A stretch of DNA of 64,000 nt, from contig JAKSJO010000014.1 in assembly GCA_024398125.1 (NCBI GenBank), positions 1 through 64,000 on the forward strand, given 5' to 3'. Positions 1 to 8,515 of the stretch are shown here, piece by piece. A program made the translations under genes and the position numbers. Within the stretch, counting starts at the first letter, position 1. Each line of letters begins with the position of its first letter. A model generated the notes under the pieces. That model had not been told where the DNA came from. It was given only the letters and a program-made list of their open reading frames with translations, and did not search any database. The DNA is from Bacteroidales bacterium. Its GTDB lineage: Bacteria > Bacteroidota > Bacteroidia > Bacteroidales > UBA932.

Positions 1-743
1 CCTTCGCATTCAACGCGAACAAGCTCGTGAGCCTTTCAAACGACCTCTATGAGACTGCCAACACCCAGTACATCGCTTACCTCGGCGAGCCTATCTCACT
101 CCCTACCCAGCGTATGGAGGTCGGCCAGGCTCTCGGCCAGTGGTTCGGTCTCAAGGCTGTAGGTGTATCGGACAACGGTCTCTGGCTCATCGAGCATCCT
201 GAGACCAAGGAAGTCGTAGAGCTCAACGACGGTATGCTTACCGACAGAACCTGGCATCAGTACCTCGGCAACGCCATCCCTAAGATGAACGTTGGTTGGA
301 ACCATACCTTCAACTACAAGAACTTCGACCTCAATCTCCAGTTCACCGGTCAGTTCGGTGCAAAGATCCTCAACGAGGCTCGTGCATACTATGAGAACAA
401 CGCTGTAAACTACAACCGTCTCAAGTCAGCTGCTGACAAGCAGTTCGGCCAGAACGTGCTCTCAGTTGCACAGAAGCAGACTTTCACCAGCTATCACCTC
501 GAGAGCGGCAACTACCTCAAGCTTTCAAACATCACCCTCGGTTACAACGTTCCTGTTAAGAAGAACGCTTACATCAGCGGTGCACGTATCTACGCTTCAG
601 CTGCCAACCTCTTCGCTATCACTGCATACAGCGGTCTTGATCCTGAAATGTCAAATTCAAGCCCTACCTACTCAGGTATCGACTCACGTGACAAGTATCC
701 TTCAATCAGAACCTTCACTGCAGGTGTGAACATCAACTTCTAA
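1..743 (+). CDS. SusC/RagA-type TonB-linked outer membrane transporter, C-terminal part (partial)
   Basis: This is the 3' end of a gene that begins before the window. The frame is open from base 3, and the GTG at 27 is an internal codon, not a start. About 246 residues of the beta-barrel are visible. They are rich in aromatic/polar alternating strands and end in the typical TonB-dependent SusC finish, with aromatic-terminated last strands closing on Asn-Phe. SusC proteins import oligosaccharides or other large nutrients through the outer membrane using TonB energy. The SusD partner follows after 15 bp, which fixes the assignment. The substrate cannot be inferred because the plug and N-terminus are missing. 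Confidence 0.93.
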   Translation, partial: FAFNANKLVSLSNDLYETANTQYIAYLGEPISLPTQRMEVGQALGQWFGLKAVGVSDNGLWLIEHPETKEVVELNDGMLTDRTWHQYLGNAIPKMNVGWNHTFNYKNFDLNLQFTGQFGAKILNEARAYYENNAVNYNRLKSAADKQFGQNVLSVAQKQTFTSYHLESGNYLKLSNITLGYNVPVKKNAYISGARIYASAANLFAITAYSGLDPEMSNSSPTYSGIDSRDKYPSIRTFTAGVNINF

Positions 744-758
744 TCGAACGACAATACA

Positions 759-2408
759 ATGAAGTCAATACTTAACAAAATCATTATTGCAGGTGCCGCT
801 GCCGCTGTAAGCTTCAGCTGTACCAACCTTGATGAGACTCTCTACTCAGACATCTCTTCGGAGACTCATGAAATGACTGAGCAGGAGCTCGCCGCTACCA
901 TCGCACCTGTATACAGCTCACTTCGTGACGTATGTTGGGGTTGGTTCGGTTCATTCGACCTCAATGACATGAGCTCGGACGTATGGGGTGTTCCAAACCG
1001 TATCGGTATCGGTTGGGGTGACCTTTACATCCCTATGCACAAGCATGAGTTCAACAGTGAGCTCGGCTTCTTCGATGTATCTTGGTATAACAACTATGCC
1101 GGTGTAAATGCCTGCAACAAGATGCTCGCAAACGAGGCTATCGCAAACAACAAGGCTACCGCAGCACAGATCCGTGCTTTCCGCGTGCTTTACTACTACA
1201 ACCTCTTCAGCGCATTCCGCAACATCCCTCTCGACCTTGATTTCGCACATGAGGATGGCTGGATGCCTGAGCAGTCTGCACCAGAGACCACTTTCAACTG
1301 GATGGTTGAGGAACTCAAGGCTGTAGTTGACGACTGTCCTGAGACTGCCGAGCTTGGCAAGATGAGCAAGTATGCTGCCCACATGATCCTCGCAAAGCTT
1401 TATCTCAACCACAACGCATGGTTCAAGAATGACAGCGACAAGTCATGGTATCAGAAGGCTCTCGACGAGATCAACATCGTTATCTCAGGTCCTTTCAGCC
1501 TCTCTACAACCTACAGCGCAAACTTCAAGGAGTCTCTCGCAGGCAACAAGGAGATCATCTTCGGTGTTCCATTCGAGGAGAAGTACGCCGGCGGTAACTA
1601 CTATGCAAACCTCTGGCACCACACTGCAGTCCGTCAGCGCTGGGGATTCTCAGGCTGGGCTACCAACGGTGGTATCGTATTCCCTCAGTTCCTCGACATC
1701 TATGAGGAGGGTGACAAGCGTTTCGACGCAACCTGGACCGGTGGTATCCAGTACAAGCAGGACGGAACCCCTATCATGTACGATGGCGCACCAGCTGAGT
1801 ACACCAGAGAGATCCGCTCTATCGACAATCCTGGCTGCTATCCATTCGAGGGTTATGCACTCGTGAAGTACGAGATCGTTTCCGGCCCTAAGGGTACCTC
1901 ATACGATGACGTTCCTTACTTCCGTCTCTCAGAGGCTTACTACATCAAGGCTGAGTGTCTCCTTCGCCTCGGTCAGGACCTCCAGACCGCTGCTGACCTC
2001 GTAACCGCAGTACGTAAGAGAGCTTTCGACGATCCTGCTGCTGCAGTGATCACCCCGGAGCAGCTCATGGGCGGTTCAAGATACAACTACGGTCACAGAG
2101 AGAACACTGCCGAGATGGGCGAGCCTGACAACTGGATCATCACCGAGGAAGGTGGCGCAGACATCGAGTTCGGTGGCCTCCTTGACGAGTATGCAATCGA
2201 GTTCGTAGCTGAGCAGCATCGTCGTGACTGCCTCATCCGCTTCAACATCAAGGGAACCAACATGAACGTATACTGCGGTAAGTCTTGGTTCTGTAAGGAT
2301 GCCGAGAGCGATCGTCACAGCGACCTCTTCCCAATTCCTATCGATGCACTCAGAGGAAACCCTAAGCTCAAGCAGAACCCTGGTTACGACGGCGTTCCTA
2401 TCCAGTAG
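759..2408 (+). CDS. SusD/RagB-family nutrient-binding lipoprotein
   Basis: A 549-residue surface lipoprotein that caps the SusC barrel and captures the substrate. The N-terminus is a short basic and hydrophobic leader ending in a lipobox with Cys at about residue 21 (SFSC), followed by Asp/Glu/Ser-rich residues typical of Bacteroidetes surface export. The TPR-like helical body is full length. The C-terminal region contains the family phrase IPID followed by an N-P-K-L-x-Q-N-P-G-Y type ending. It lies 15 bp after the SusC partner and is closed by a strong terminator at 2451-2484, so the two form a transcription unit ending here. No glycosidase or sensor is adjacent except the GH27 gene beyond metHF, so the substrate is unknown. 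Confidence 0.95.
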   Translation: MKSILNKIIIAGAAAAVSFSCTNLDETLYSDISSETHEMTEQELAATIAPVYSSLRDVCWGWFGSFDLNDMSSDVWGVPNRIGIGWGDLYIPMHKHEFNSELGFFDVSWYNNYAGVNACNKMLANEAIANNKATAAQIRAFRVLYYYNLFSAFRNIPLDLDFAHEDGWMPEQSAPETTFNWMVEELKAVVDDCPETAELGKMSKYAAHMILAKLYLNHNAWFKNDSDKSWYQKALDEINIVISGPFSLSTTYSANFKESLAGNKEIIFGVPFEEKYAGGNYYANLWHHTAVRQRWGFSGWATNGGIVFPQFLDIYEEGDKRFDATWTGGIQYKQDGTPIMYDGAPAEYTREIRSIDNPGCYPFEGYALVKYEIVSGPKGTSYDDVPYFRLSEAYYIKAECLLRLGQDLQTAADLVTAVRKRAFDDPAAAVITPEQLMGGSRYNYGHRENTAEMGEPDNWIITEEGGADIEFGGLLDEYAIEFVAEQHRRDCLIRFNIKGTNMNVYCGKSWFCKDAESDRHSDLFPIPIDALRGNPKLKQNPGYDGVPIQ

Positions 2409-2450
2409 CAAATGAAAAGAGGGACTCCCTCTTGACATATATCTAGAATC

Positions 2451-2484
2451 GAGGCTGGCCTTCATGGTCAGCCTCTTTTTTTTC
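2451..2484 (+). terminator. Intrinsic terminator after susD
   Basis: GAGGCTG-GCC pairs with GGT-CAGCCTC around a TTCA loop and is followed by an uninterrupted run of eight T. It separates the SusCD unit from metH. Confidence 0.9.
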
Positions 2485-2498
2485 AAGAGTCATTATCT

Positions 2499-2506
2499 TA
2501 TATTTG
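2499..2506 (+). promoter_or_regulatory. Bacteroidetes -7 element for metH
   Basis: TATATTTG matches TAnnTTTG. Only 7 bases separate it from the metH ATG at 2514, so transcription should begin at or next to the start codon. Confidence 0.65.
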
Positions 2507-2513
2507 TCCCCTT

Positions 2514-5500
2514 ATGCACACCGAGAACAAGAAAAGAAAGGCGTTGCTCGAAGCAATGTCCCGCAAGATACTGATCCTGGATGGAGCCCTTGGAACGCTC
2601 ATCCAGACATACAACCTGTGCGAGGAGGACTTCCGCAGCCCGGTCAAGGGCAATAACGACATACTGAACATCACCCGCCCGGACGTTCTCGAAGACATCC
2701 ATCGCCGATATGTAGAGGCTGGCGTGGACATTCTTACGACAAATACATTCTCGTCAAACGTAATCTCCCAGAAGGAATATGGCTGTCAGGACATGGCCGC
2801 CGAGATGGCGAGGGCAGGTGCAGCCATAGCCCGCAAGGTGGCTGATTCCGCTCCGCGACAGGTTTTCGTGGCCGGCAGCATAGGCCCTACCGGCAAGTCG
2901 CTTACCCTTGCAACCGAGCTGGACGACCCTGCATACCGTATCTACAGCTTCGATGACATGGCAGCGGCATATCGCAGCCAGATCGAGGCCCTCATCGATG
3001 GCGGTGCCGACATCATTCTCTTCGAGACCTGTTTCGACGCTCTCAATGTCAAGGCCGGAATCTACGCCCTGAGACAGCTGGAACACGAACGCCCTGAACT
3101 GAAGGGATTCCCTGTCATGGTGTCCATGTCGGCGAGTGACCGCAGCGGACGCAGCCTTACAGGCCAGACCGTGGAGGCTTTCTTCTATTCAGTACGCCAT
3201 GCGGATCCCGTCAGCTTCGGCCTTAACTGTTCGCTCGGCGCAGAGGACCTTGCTCCGCTGATGGCCGGCATGACCGAATGGGCCGACTGTCCGCTCAGCT
3301 GCCATCCGAATGCCGGACTGCCGGACGAGATGGGAGCATATACCCAGACCCCGGAGATGATGGCTGCCCAGATGAGAAAGCTTGCGGCCAAGGGACTGAA
3401 CATAGCCGGAGGCTGCTGCGGAACAACTCCTGAGCATATCAGGGCAGTTGCAGATGCTCTTGCGGACATCGCTCCGCGTCCTATGCCGGAGAGATGCGAC
3501 CATCTTTGTGTCAGCGGTCTCGAACCTGTCCATGTCGACCTTCTCCGCCGCAACTTCACAAATGTCGGCGAACGTACCAATGTCGCAGGATCCCGAAAGT
3601 TCGCCAAGCTTATCGCGGCAGGCGACTATGACACGGCTCTCAATATCGCTGCCGCCCAGATCGACGGTGGCGCGAACATCATAGACATCAACATGGATGA
3701 TGCGATGCTGGACAGTACAGCCCAGATGCGCATCTTCCTCCGTCATATAGCCAACGACCCGGCGGTCAGCCGCGCGGCCGTGATGATAGATTCGTCCCAT
3801 TGGGAGACTGTTGCGGAAGGACTTCGCAACGTCCAGGGCAAGAGTATCGTAAACTCGATCAGTCTGAAGGAGGGAGAAGAAGCATTCCTCCGCAAGGCAC
3901 GGGAAATCGCGGACCTTGGAGGTGCAATGGTCGTCATGGCCTTCGACGAGCAGGGCCAGGCTACGGTATACGAGCGCAAGGTTGAAATCTGCAGGCGAGC
4001 ATACGAGCTGCTGACCGCGGCGGGAATACCTTCAACCGATATCATCTTTGACGTAAACGTGCTTTCGATAGGAACCGGCATCGACGAGCACAGAAAATAT
4101 GCAATCGATTTCATCGAGGCTGTACGCTGGATAAAGACAAACCTTCCGGGAGCGCTCACTTCCGGTGGCGTTTCCAACCTTTCATTCGCTTTCCGCGGCA
4201 ACAACCCTGTACGCGAAGCGATGCATTCCATCTTCCTCTATCATGCCATCAAGGCCGGACTGGACATGGCGATCGTCAACCCCGGCATGCTTCAGGTGTA
4301 CGATGACATAGACCGGAAGCTGCTACAGTACATCGAGGACGTTATCTTCGACCGCAGTGACGAGGCGACCGGCGCGCTTGTGGAACTGGCTTCGGAGATG
4401 CTGGAAAAGGCTGCGGCCGAAAAGGAAGGCCGTGCAGTGGCAAAACCAGTGGAGACGGCTCCGGTAAATGTGGCAGACAGGCTTTCCAATGCGCTTGTAA
4501 AAGGCATTTCGGTCAATCTGGAGGCAGATGTTCTCCAGTGTCTTGAGGAATGCGGAGGCAAGGCAGTCGATGTCATCGAGGGTCCTCTCATGGCCGGAAT
4601 GGAAAAGGTCGGGGAGCTCTTCGGAGCCGGACGGATGTTCCTGCCGCAGGTTGTGAAGTCGGCCCGCATCATGCGTGACGCCGTTTCTGTCCTGGAACCT
4701 TACATGGGTACGGATGACAGCGGTTCCGTACAGCGTCCGAAGATAGTCATCGCTACAGTTAAGGGCGACGTCCACGACATCGGAAAGAACATCACGGCCA
4801 TCGTGCTTCGCTGCAACGGCTTCGAGGTGCGTGACCTTGGCGTCATGGTCGACAAGGAGACCATCATAGACACGGCTCTGGAATGGGGCGCGGACATAAT
4901 CGCTGTCAGCGGTCTGATCACGCCTTCACTTTTCCAGATGGAAGAAATCTGCCGCGACCTGAGTGCACGTGGACTGGACATTCCGCTGTTCATCGGAGGA
5001 GCTACCACATCGCCTCTTCATACTGCAGTCAAGCTGGCACCGCTCTACGATCATGTTTTCTATGGTCCGGATGCGTCCGCCAGTGCGGTAATGGCAAAAC
5101 GCTGCCTGTCCGACAGTGCTGCCTTCGAGGCGGCCGAGCATGCGCGACAGGAGGAGATACGCGGACTCTACGCCAGGGGCAAGGACATTGACGTGGAAAG
5201 CAAGACACCTGCCGAGTTTGATGAATCGGCATTCATGCCATACGGGGAAGGGGAGAGCTTCGCTGCCGATATGCCGCTCCGCGAGTATTCTGTGGCTGAA
5301 CTGATGCCCGAATATGATTGGCGCATGTTTTTCCAGATATGGGGAATCAAGGCTGCCGACCAGGAGTCCGAACAGGCACTGTCATTGAAGTCTGACGCGC
5401 TGCGTATGATCGAGCACATGAAGATACACCGCGACTGCCGTGTTGCGGCTGCCATGCATTTCGAGCCTGTGCTGCGCCAGGATGACGATTCCCTCCTGCT

Positions 5501-6056
5501 TGTGCGTACAGGCAAGGTCATACCGATGATGCGCAGGAACAGGTCCATGAGCGATTTTGTCTCGAAGAAGACAGCATCGGCTGTGGGTTTCTTCGCCGTC
5601 TGCGCTGATGATGTCCCGGAGTTTACATGTGACTGCTGCGGACCGCACATCAAGGCCGAGCGCGGCGAATACGAGGAACTGCTGCGACGCTCGGTCCTCA
5701 ATACCCTGGCCGAGGCGGCGTCGTCCAAGCTGGACAGGTTCATCGCTGCCGGACTGGCTCTCGGTGCCAGAAAGATAATCAAGCCGGCTGCGGGATACTA
5801 CAGCCTGCCGGACCACTCCCTCAAGGTAGATATACTGGACAATATTCCATCCAGCGAAAAGCTTGGAATCAAGCTTACTGAAAGCTACGGAATGATACCT
5901 GATGCCTCTATCTGCGGAATGGTTCTGATACATGAGGCTGCGGAATATCTGGACCTCAGGAACCTTGAACCTGCTGTTGTCGATGCGTATGCAGAGCGTA
6001 GGGGAATGGATGAAACAAAGAAGAACAGGCTGCTCAGCCACCTTATAAAAGCGTAA
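2514..6056 (+). CDS. metH: Cobalamin-dependent methionine synthase
   Basis: Transfers the methyl group of 5-methyl-tetrahydrofolate to homocysteine through methylcobalamin. At 1180 residues it has the full four-module length. The homocysteine/zinc module comes first, with the zinc cysteines in GLNCS (about 240) and GGCCGT (299-304). It is followed by the pterin-binding module (from about 335, FTNVGERTNVAGS), the B12 module with the cobalamin-ligand motif DVHDIG at 752-757, and the C-terminal AdoMet reactivation domain. The N-terminal MHTENK start aligns with the usual MetH N-terminus, and M15 (2556) is the alternative. metF follows after 3 bp. I see no cobalamin or SAM riboswitch in the 105-bp upstream gap. 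Confidence 0.97.
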   Translation: MHTENKKRKALLEAMSRKILILDGALGTLIQTYNLCEEDFRSPVKGNNDILNITRPDVLEDIHRRYVEAGVDILTTNTFSSNVISQKEYGCQDMAAEMARAGAAIARKVADSAPRQVFVAGSIGPTGKSLTLATELDDPAYRIYSFDDMAAAYRSQIEALIDGGADIILFETCFDALNVKAGIYALRQLEHERPELKGFPVMVSMSASDRSGRSLTGQTVEAFFYSVRHADPVSFGLNCSLGAEDLAPLMAGMTEWADCPLSCHPNAGLPDEMGAYTQTPEMMAAQMRKLAAKGLNIAGGCCGTTPEHIRAVADALADIAPRPMPERCDHLCVSGLEPVHVDLLRRNFTNVGERTNVAGSRKFAKLIAAGDYDTALNIAAAQIDGGANIIDINMDDAMLDSTAQMRIFLRHIANDPAVSRAAVMIDSSHWETVAEGLRNVQGKSIVNSISLKEGEEAFLRKAREIADLGGAMVVMAFDEQGQATVYERKVEICRRAYELLTAAGIPSTDIIFDVNVLSIGTGIDEHRKYAIDFIEAVRWIKTNLPGALTSGGVSNLSFAFRGNNPVREAMHSIFLYHAIKAGLDMAIVNPGMLQVYDDIDRKLLQYIEDVIFDRSDEATGALVELASEMLEKAAAEKEGRAVAKPVETAPVNVADRLSNALVKGISVNLEADVLQCLEECGGKAVDVIEGPLMAGMEKVGELFGAGRMFLPQVVKSARIMRDAVSVLEPYMGTDDSGSVQRPKIVIATVKGDVHDIGKNITAIVLRCNGFEVRDLGVMVDKETIIDTALEWGADIIAVSGLITPSLFQMEEICRDLSARGLDIPLFIGGATTSPLHTAVKLAPLYDHVFYGPDASASAVMAKRCLSDSAAFEAAEHARQEEIRGLYARGKDIDVESKTPAEFDESAFMPYGEGESFAADMPLREYSVAELMPEYDWRMFFQIWGIKAADQESEQALSLKSDALRMIEHMKIHRDCRVAAAMHFEPVLRQDDDSLLLVRTGKVIPMMRRNRSMSDFVSKKTASAVGFFAVCADDVPEFTCDCCGPHIKAERGEYEELLRRSVLNTLAEAASSKLDRFIAAGLALGARKIIKPAAGYYSLPDHSLKVDILDNIPSSEKLGIKLTESYGMIPDASICGMVLIHEAAEYLDLRNLEPAVVDAYAERRGMDETKKNRLLSHLIKA

Positions 6057-6059
6057 AAT

Positions 6060-6989
6060 ATGAGAATCTCGGAAATACTCAAGTCAAGCGAAAAGCCTTT
6101 CGCTTCAATCGAAATAGTACCACCACTCAAGGGAATCCGCAAGGACGAGCTGCTCAAGAACGTCGGCCGCTTCATGGATTATGCTCCAAAGTACATCAAC
6201 GTGACCAGCCACCGCGATGACTATGAGTTTGTGGCAGAGGCTGACGGAAGCTACTCAAAGCATCTTGTCCGCAACAGAATCAGCGAGATTTCCGTATGCT
6301 CAGTCATCCGCGAGGCATTTGATGTCGAGGTCGTGCCTCACCTCATCTGCGGCGGTTCATCCAAGGACGAGATAGAGAGCAAGCTCTATAACATGCGCTT
6401 CCTTGGCTTCGAGAACGTCCTTGCTCTTCGTGGAGACTGTCTCAGCGGAGAGAAGCGTTTCACTCCGCAGCCGGACGGCTATGCCTATGCTTCCGAGCTG
6501 GTGGAAGGTATTAGGAAGTTCGAGGATTCATGCGGCGAGAGTCTGTTCAGCATCGGTGTCGGTGCATATCCCGAAAAGCATTTCGAGGCTCCGAATCTTG
6601 ATATGGACATCGCCAATCTGAAGAAGAAGGTGGATGCCGGCGCTGACTATATCATAACCCAGATGTTCTTCGATAACGAGGCATTCTATGAGTTCGAACG
6701 CAGGTGCCGCGAGGCTGGCATAACCGTTCCTCTCATCCCTGGACTGAAGCCTATATCTACTCCAGCACAGCTCAACCGCCTTCCGGAGGCATTCTCGATC
6801 GATATTCCTAACGATCTGGCTTCAGAACTCAGTGCCCATGTTTCCGATCGCAAGGCAGTGTTCCAGATAGGAATGGAGTGGTGCCGCACACAATGCCGCG
6901 ATCTGCTGGCTCATGGTGTTCCTGCCGTGCATTTCTATACCATGGGCAATCCGGATAATGTAACTTCTATCCTCAAGGATTGTTTCTAG
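6060..6989 (+). CDS. metF: 5,10-methylenetetrahydrofolate reductase
   Basis: A 309-residue FAD-dependent enzyme that makes 5-methyl-tetrahydrofolate, the methyl donor used by MetH. The FAD/TIM-barrel family motifs are present: SIEIVPP near the N-terminus (catalytic Glu at about 19), VTSH, ALRGD in the middle, and DYIITQMFFD for the C-terminal part of the barrel. The ATG is 3 bp after the metH stop, so the genes are co-transcribed and probably translationally coupled. Substrate producer and consumer are therefore made together. Confidence 0.96.
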   Translation: MRISEILKSSEKPFASIEIVPPLKGIRKDELLKNVGRFMDYAPKYINVTSHRDDYEFVAEADGSYSKHLVRNRISEISVCSVIREAFDVEVVPHLICGGSSKDEIESKLYNMRFLGFENVLALRGDCLSGEKRFTPQPDGYAYASELVEGIRKFEDSCGESLFSIGVGAYPEKHFEAPNLDMDIANLKKKVDAGADYIITQMFFDNEAFYEFERRCREAGITVPLIPGLKPISTPAQLNRLPEAFSIDIPNDLASELSAHVSDRKAVFQIGMEWCRTQCRDLLAHGVPAVHFYTMGNPDNVTSILKDCF

Positions 6990-7078
6990 CCACTGAAAAA
7001 ATAGTGTAGATTGTCCGCTTTGAGATTATTGTTATAAAAGCTTGGACTAATTTGTAATACTTGGTTGATGTGAATGTT

Positions 7079-7086
7079 TACCTTTG
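7079..7086 (+). promoter_or_regulatory. -7 element upstream of the GH27 gene
   Basis: TACCTTTG fits TAnnTTTG and lies 36 bp before the ATG at 7123, in an AT-rich 133-bp gap. A TTTG at 7051-7054 is a possible -33 partner, at 24 bp spacing. Confidence 0.55.
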
Positions 7087-7122
7087 CATCAACCTCAAAC
7101 CTGTTAAATCCAACTGACCGCA

Positions 7123-8385
7123 ATGAAAATGATTGGAAAAATCAGCTTGCTTGCAGCAGCTGCCCTTATGATCCTGTCTGGCAACGATGCTTTTGCCCAG
7201 AAAAAGGCAAAGGCTCAGGCAGAACCTGAGTTTAAGCCACTTACCGACGAGGAATACGAAGCTCTTGCCGCTACTCCTCCGATGGGATGGAACAGCTGGA
7301 ACAAGTTCGGCTGCAATGTCAGCGAGACCCTTATCAAGGAGATGGCTGACGCAATGGTTTCTTCAGGCATGAGGGATGCCGGATATCAGTATATCGTCAT
7401 CGATGACTGCTGGCAGGTTGACCGCGACAAGGATGGCAATATTGTATGTGATCCTGAGAGATTCCCTAACGGCATGAAGGCTGTCGCCGACTATGTCCAC
7501 AGCAAGGGCCTCAAGTTCGGTATATATTCATGTGCAGGTTCATATACCTGTCAGGGACGTCCAGGAAGCAAGGGACATCAATTCCAGGATGCGCGCACCT
7601 ATGCTTCATGGGGCGTCGACTACCTCAAGTATGACTGGTGCTCAAACGATGGCCAGAATGCCAGAGCCGCTTATCAGACCATGTCGGAGGCCATCAAGGC
7701 TGCTGGAAGGCCGATCGTCCTCAGCATCTGCGAATGGGGCGAGGGCGAGCCATGGAAGTGGGGCAAGGGTATCGGCCATCTCTGGAGAGTGACACCTGAT
7801 ATCCGCGACATATATGACTGTACCTTCGATTGGGGTGGTGTCGGCGTCCTTCAGTGCATCGACGCCATGGCAGATCTCCAGCGCTATGCCGGCCCAGGCC
7901 ACTGGAACGATGCAGAAATGCTCGAGGTCGGCAACGGTGGCATGACCCGCGACGAATATATCACCCATTTCAGCATGTGGTCGCTTCTCGCAGCTCCGCT
8001 CATGTCCGGCAATGACCTTAGACACATGTCTCCGGAGACCATCGAGATCCTCTGCAACACCGAGGTCATCGAGGTTAACCAGGATCCTAAGGGAGAGCAG
8101 GGAACCCGCTGGATGGACATGGGTGACAAGGAAATCTGGGCAAAGCCTCTTTCTGGCGGTGAGGTGGCAATCTGCTTCATGAACCGTTCGGATTCCGAGT
8201 GGCACCTCGATCACAACTGGCTCAAGCAGACCATGTACTTTGCTACCGAGATCAACATGAAGACTACGGAGTACACCGTACGAGACCTTTGGGAGCACTG
8301 CGACCTTGGTACCACCAAGACAAATCTTGTCAAGACAATTCCGGCGCACGGAACCCTCATGGTCCGTCTGTCGCCTAAGAAATAG
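7123..8385 (+). CDS. GH27-family alpha-galactosidase-like glycoside hydrolase
   Basis: A 420-residue secreted enzyme with an N-terminal signal peptide (hydrophobic stretch ending FAQ at about 26). The GH27 signature PPMGWNSWNKFGC follows, then VIDDCW, the nucleophile motif YLKYDWC (Asp171) and a C-terminal beta-sandwich. Family members release alpha-galactose, alpha-GalNAc or beta-L-arabinopyranose; which one cannot be told from sequence. The usual acid/base motif W-N-D-P-D-M-L reads W-N-D-A-E-M-L here, so Glu265 stands where Asp is expected. The gene is monocistronic, with its own promoter-like box and a terminator at 8435-8467. Confidence 0.92.
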   Translation: MKMIGKISLLAAAALMILSGNDAFAQKKAKAQAEPEFKPLTDEEYEALAATPPMGWNSWNKFGCNVSETLIKEMADAMVSSGMRDAGYQYIVIDDCWQVDRDKDGNIVCDPERFPNGMKAVADYVHSKGLKFGIYSCAGSYTCQGRPGSKGHQFQDARTYASWGVDYLKYDWCSNDGQNARAAYQTMSEAIKAAGRPIVLSICEWGEGEPWKWGKGIGHLWRVTPDIRDIYDCTFDWGGVGVLQCIDAMADLQRYAGPGHWNDAEMLEVGNGGMTRDEYITHFSMWSLLAAPLMSGNDLRHMSPETIEILCNTEVIEVNQDPKGEQGTRWMDMGDKEIWAKPLSGGEVAICFMNRSDSEWHLDHNWLKQTMYFATEINMKTTEYTVRDLWEHCDLGTTKTNLVKTIPAHGTLMVRLSPKK

Positions 8386-8434
8386 ATTGGTTGTTAATGG
8401 TTGTAATGATTAGTATTAATGTGTATTTATTGGC

Positions 8435-8467
8435 AAAAGGGCCTCGACGTGAGTCGCGGCCTTTTTT
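8435..8467 (+). terminator. Intrinsic terminator after the GH27 gene
   Basis: Stem GGCC-t-CGAC / GTCG-c-GGCC with loop GTGA, flanked by AAAA and T6. The same stem recurs at 9879-9913. Confidence 0.88.
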
Positions 8468-8515
8468 GGCAATGCACTTACAAAAGAAAAAATATCATAC
8501 GAACTATAATTTATC

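Noticed and set aside
466..1866. Open frames overlapping the SusC/SusD genes in other frames and on the minus strand
   Set aside because: They are Ser/Thr/Arg-rich or Val/His-rich shadows of strongly codon-biased genes and have no start signals or domains.
2409..2513. Possible cobalamin or SAM riboswitch before metH
   Set aside because: The gap holds a terminator and a -7 box. Nothing resembles a B12 box or SAM aptamer, and the predicted mRNA has no leader.
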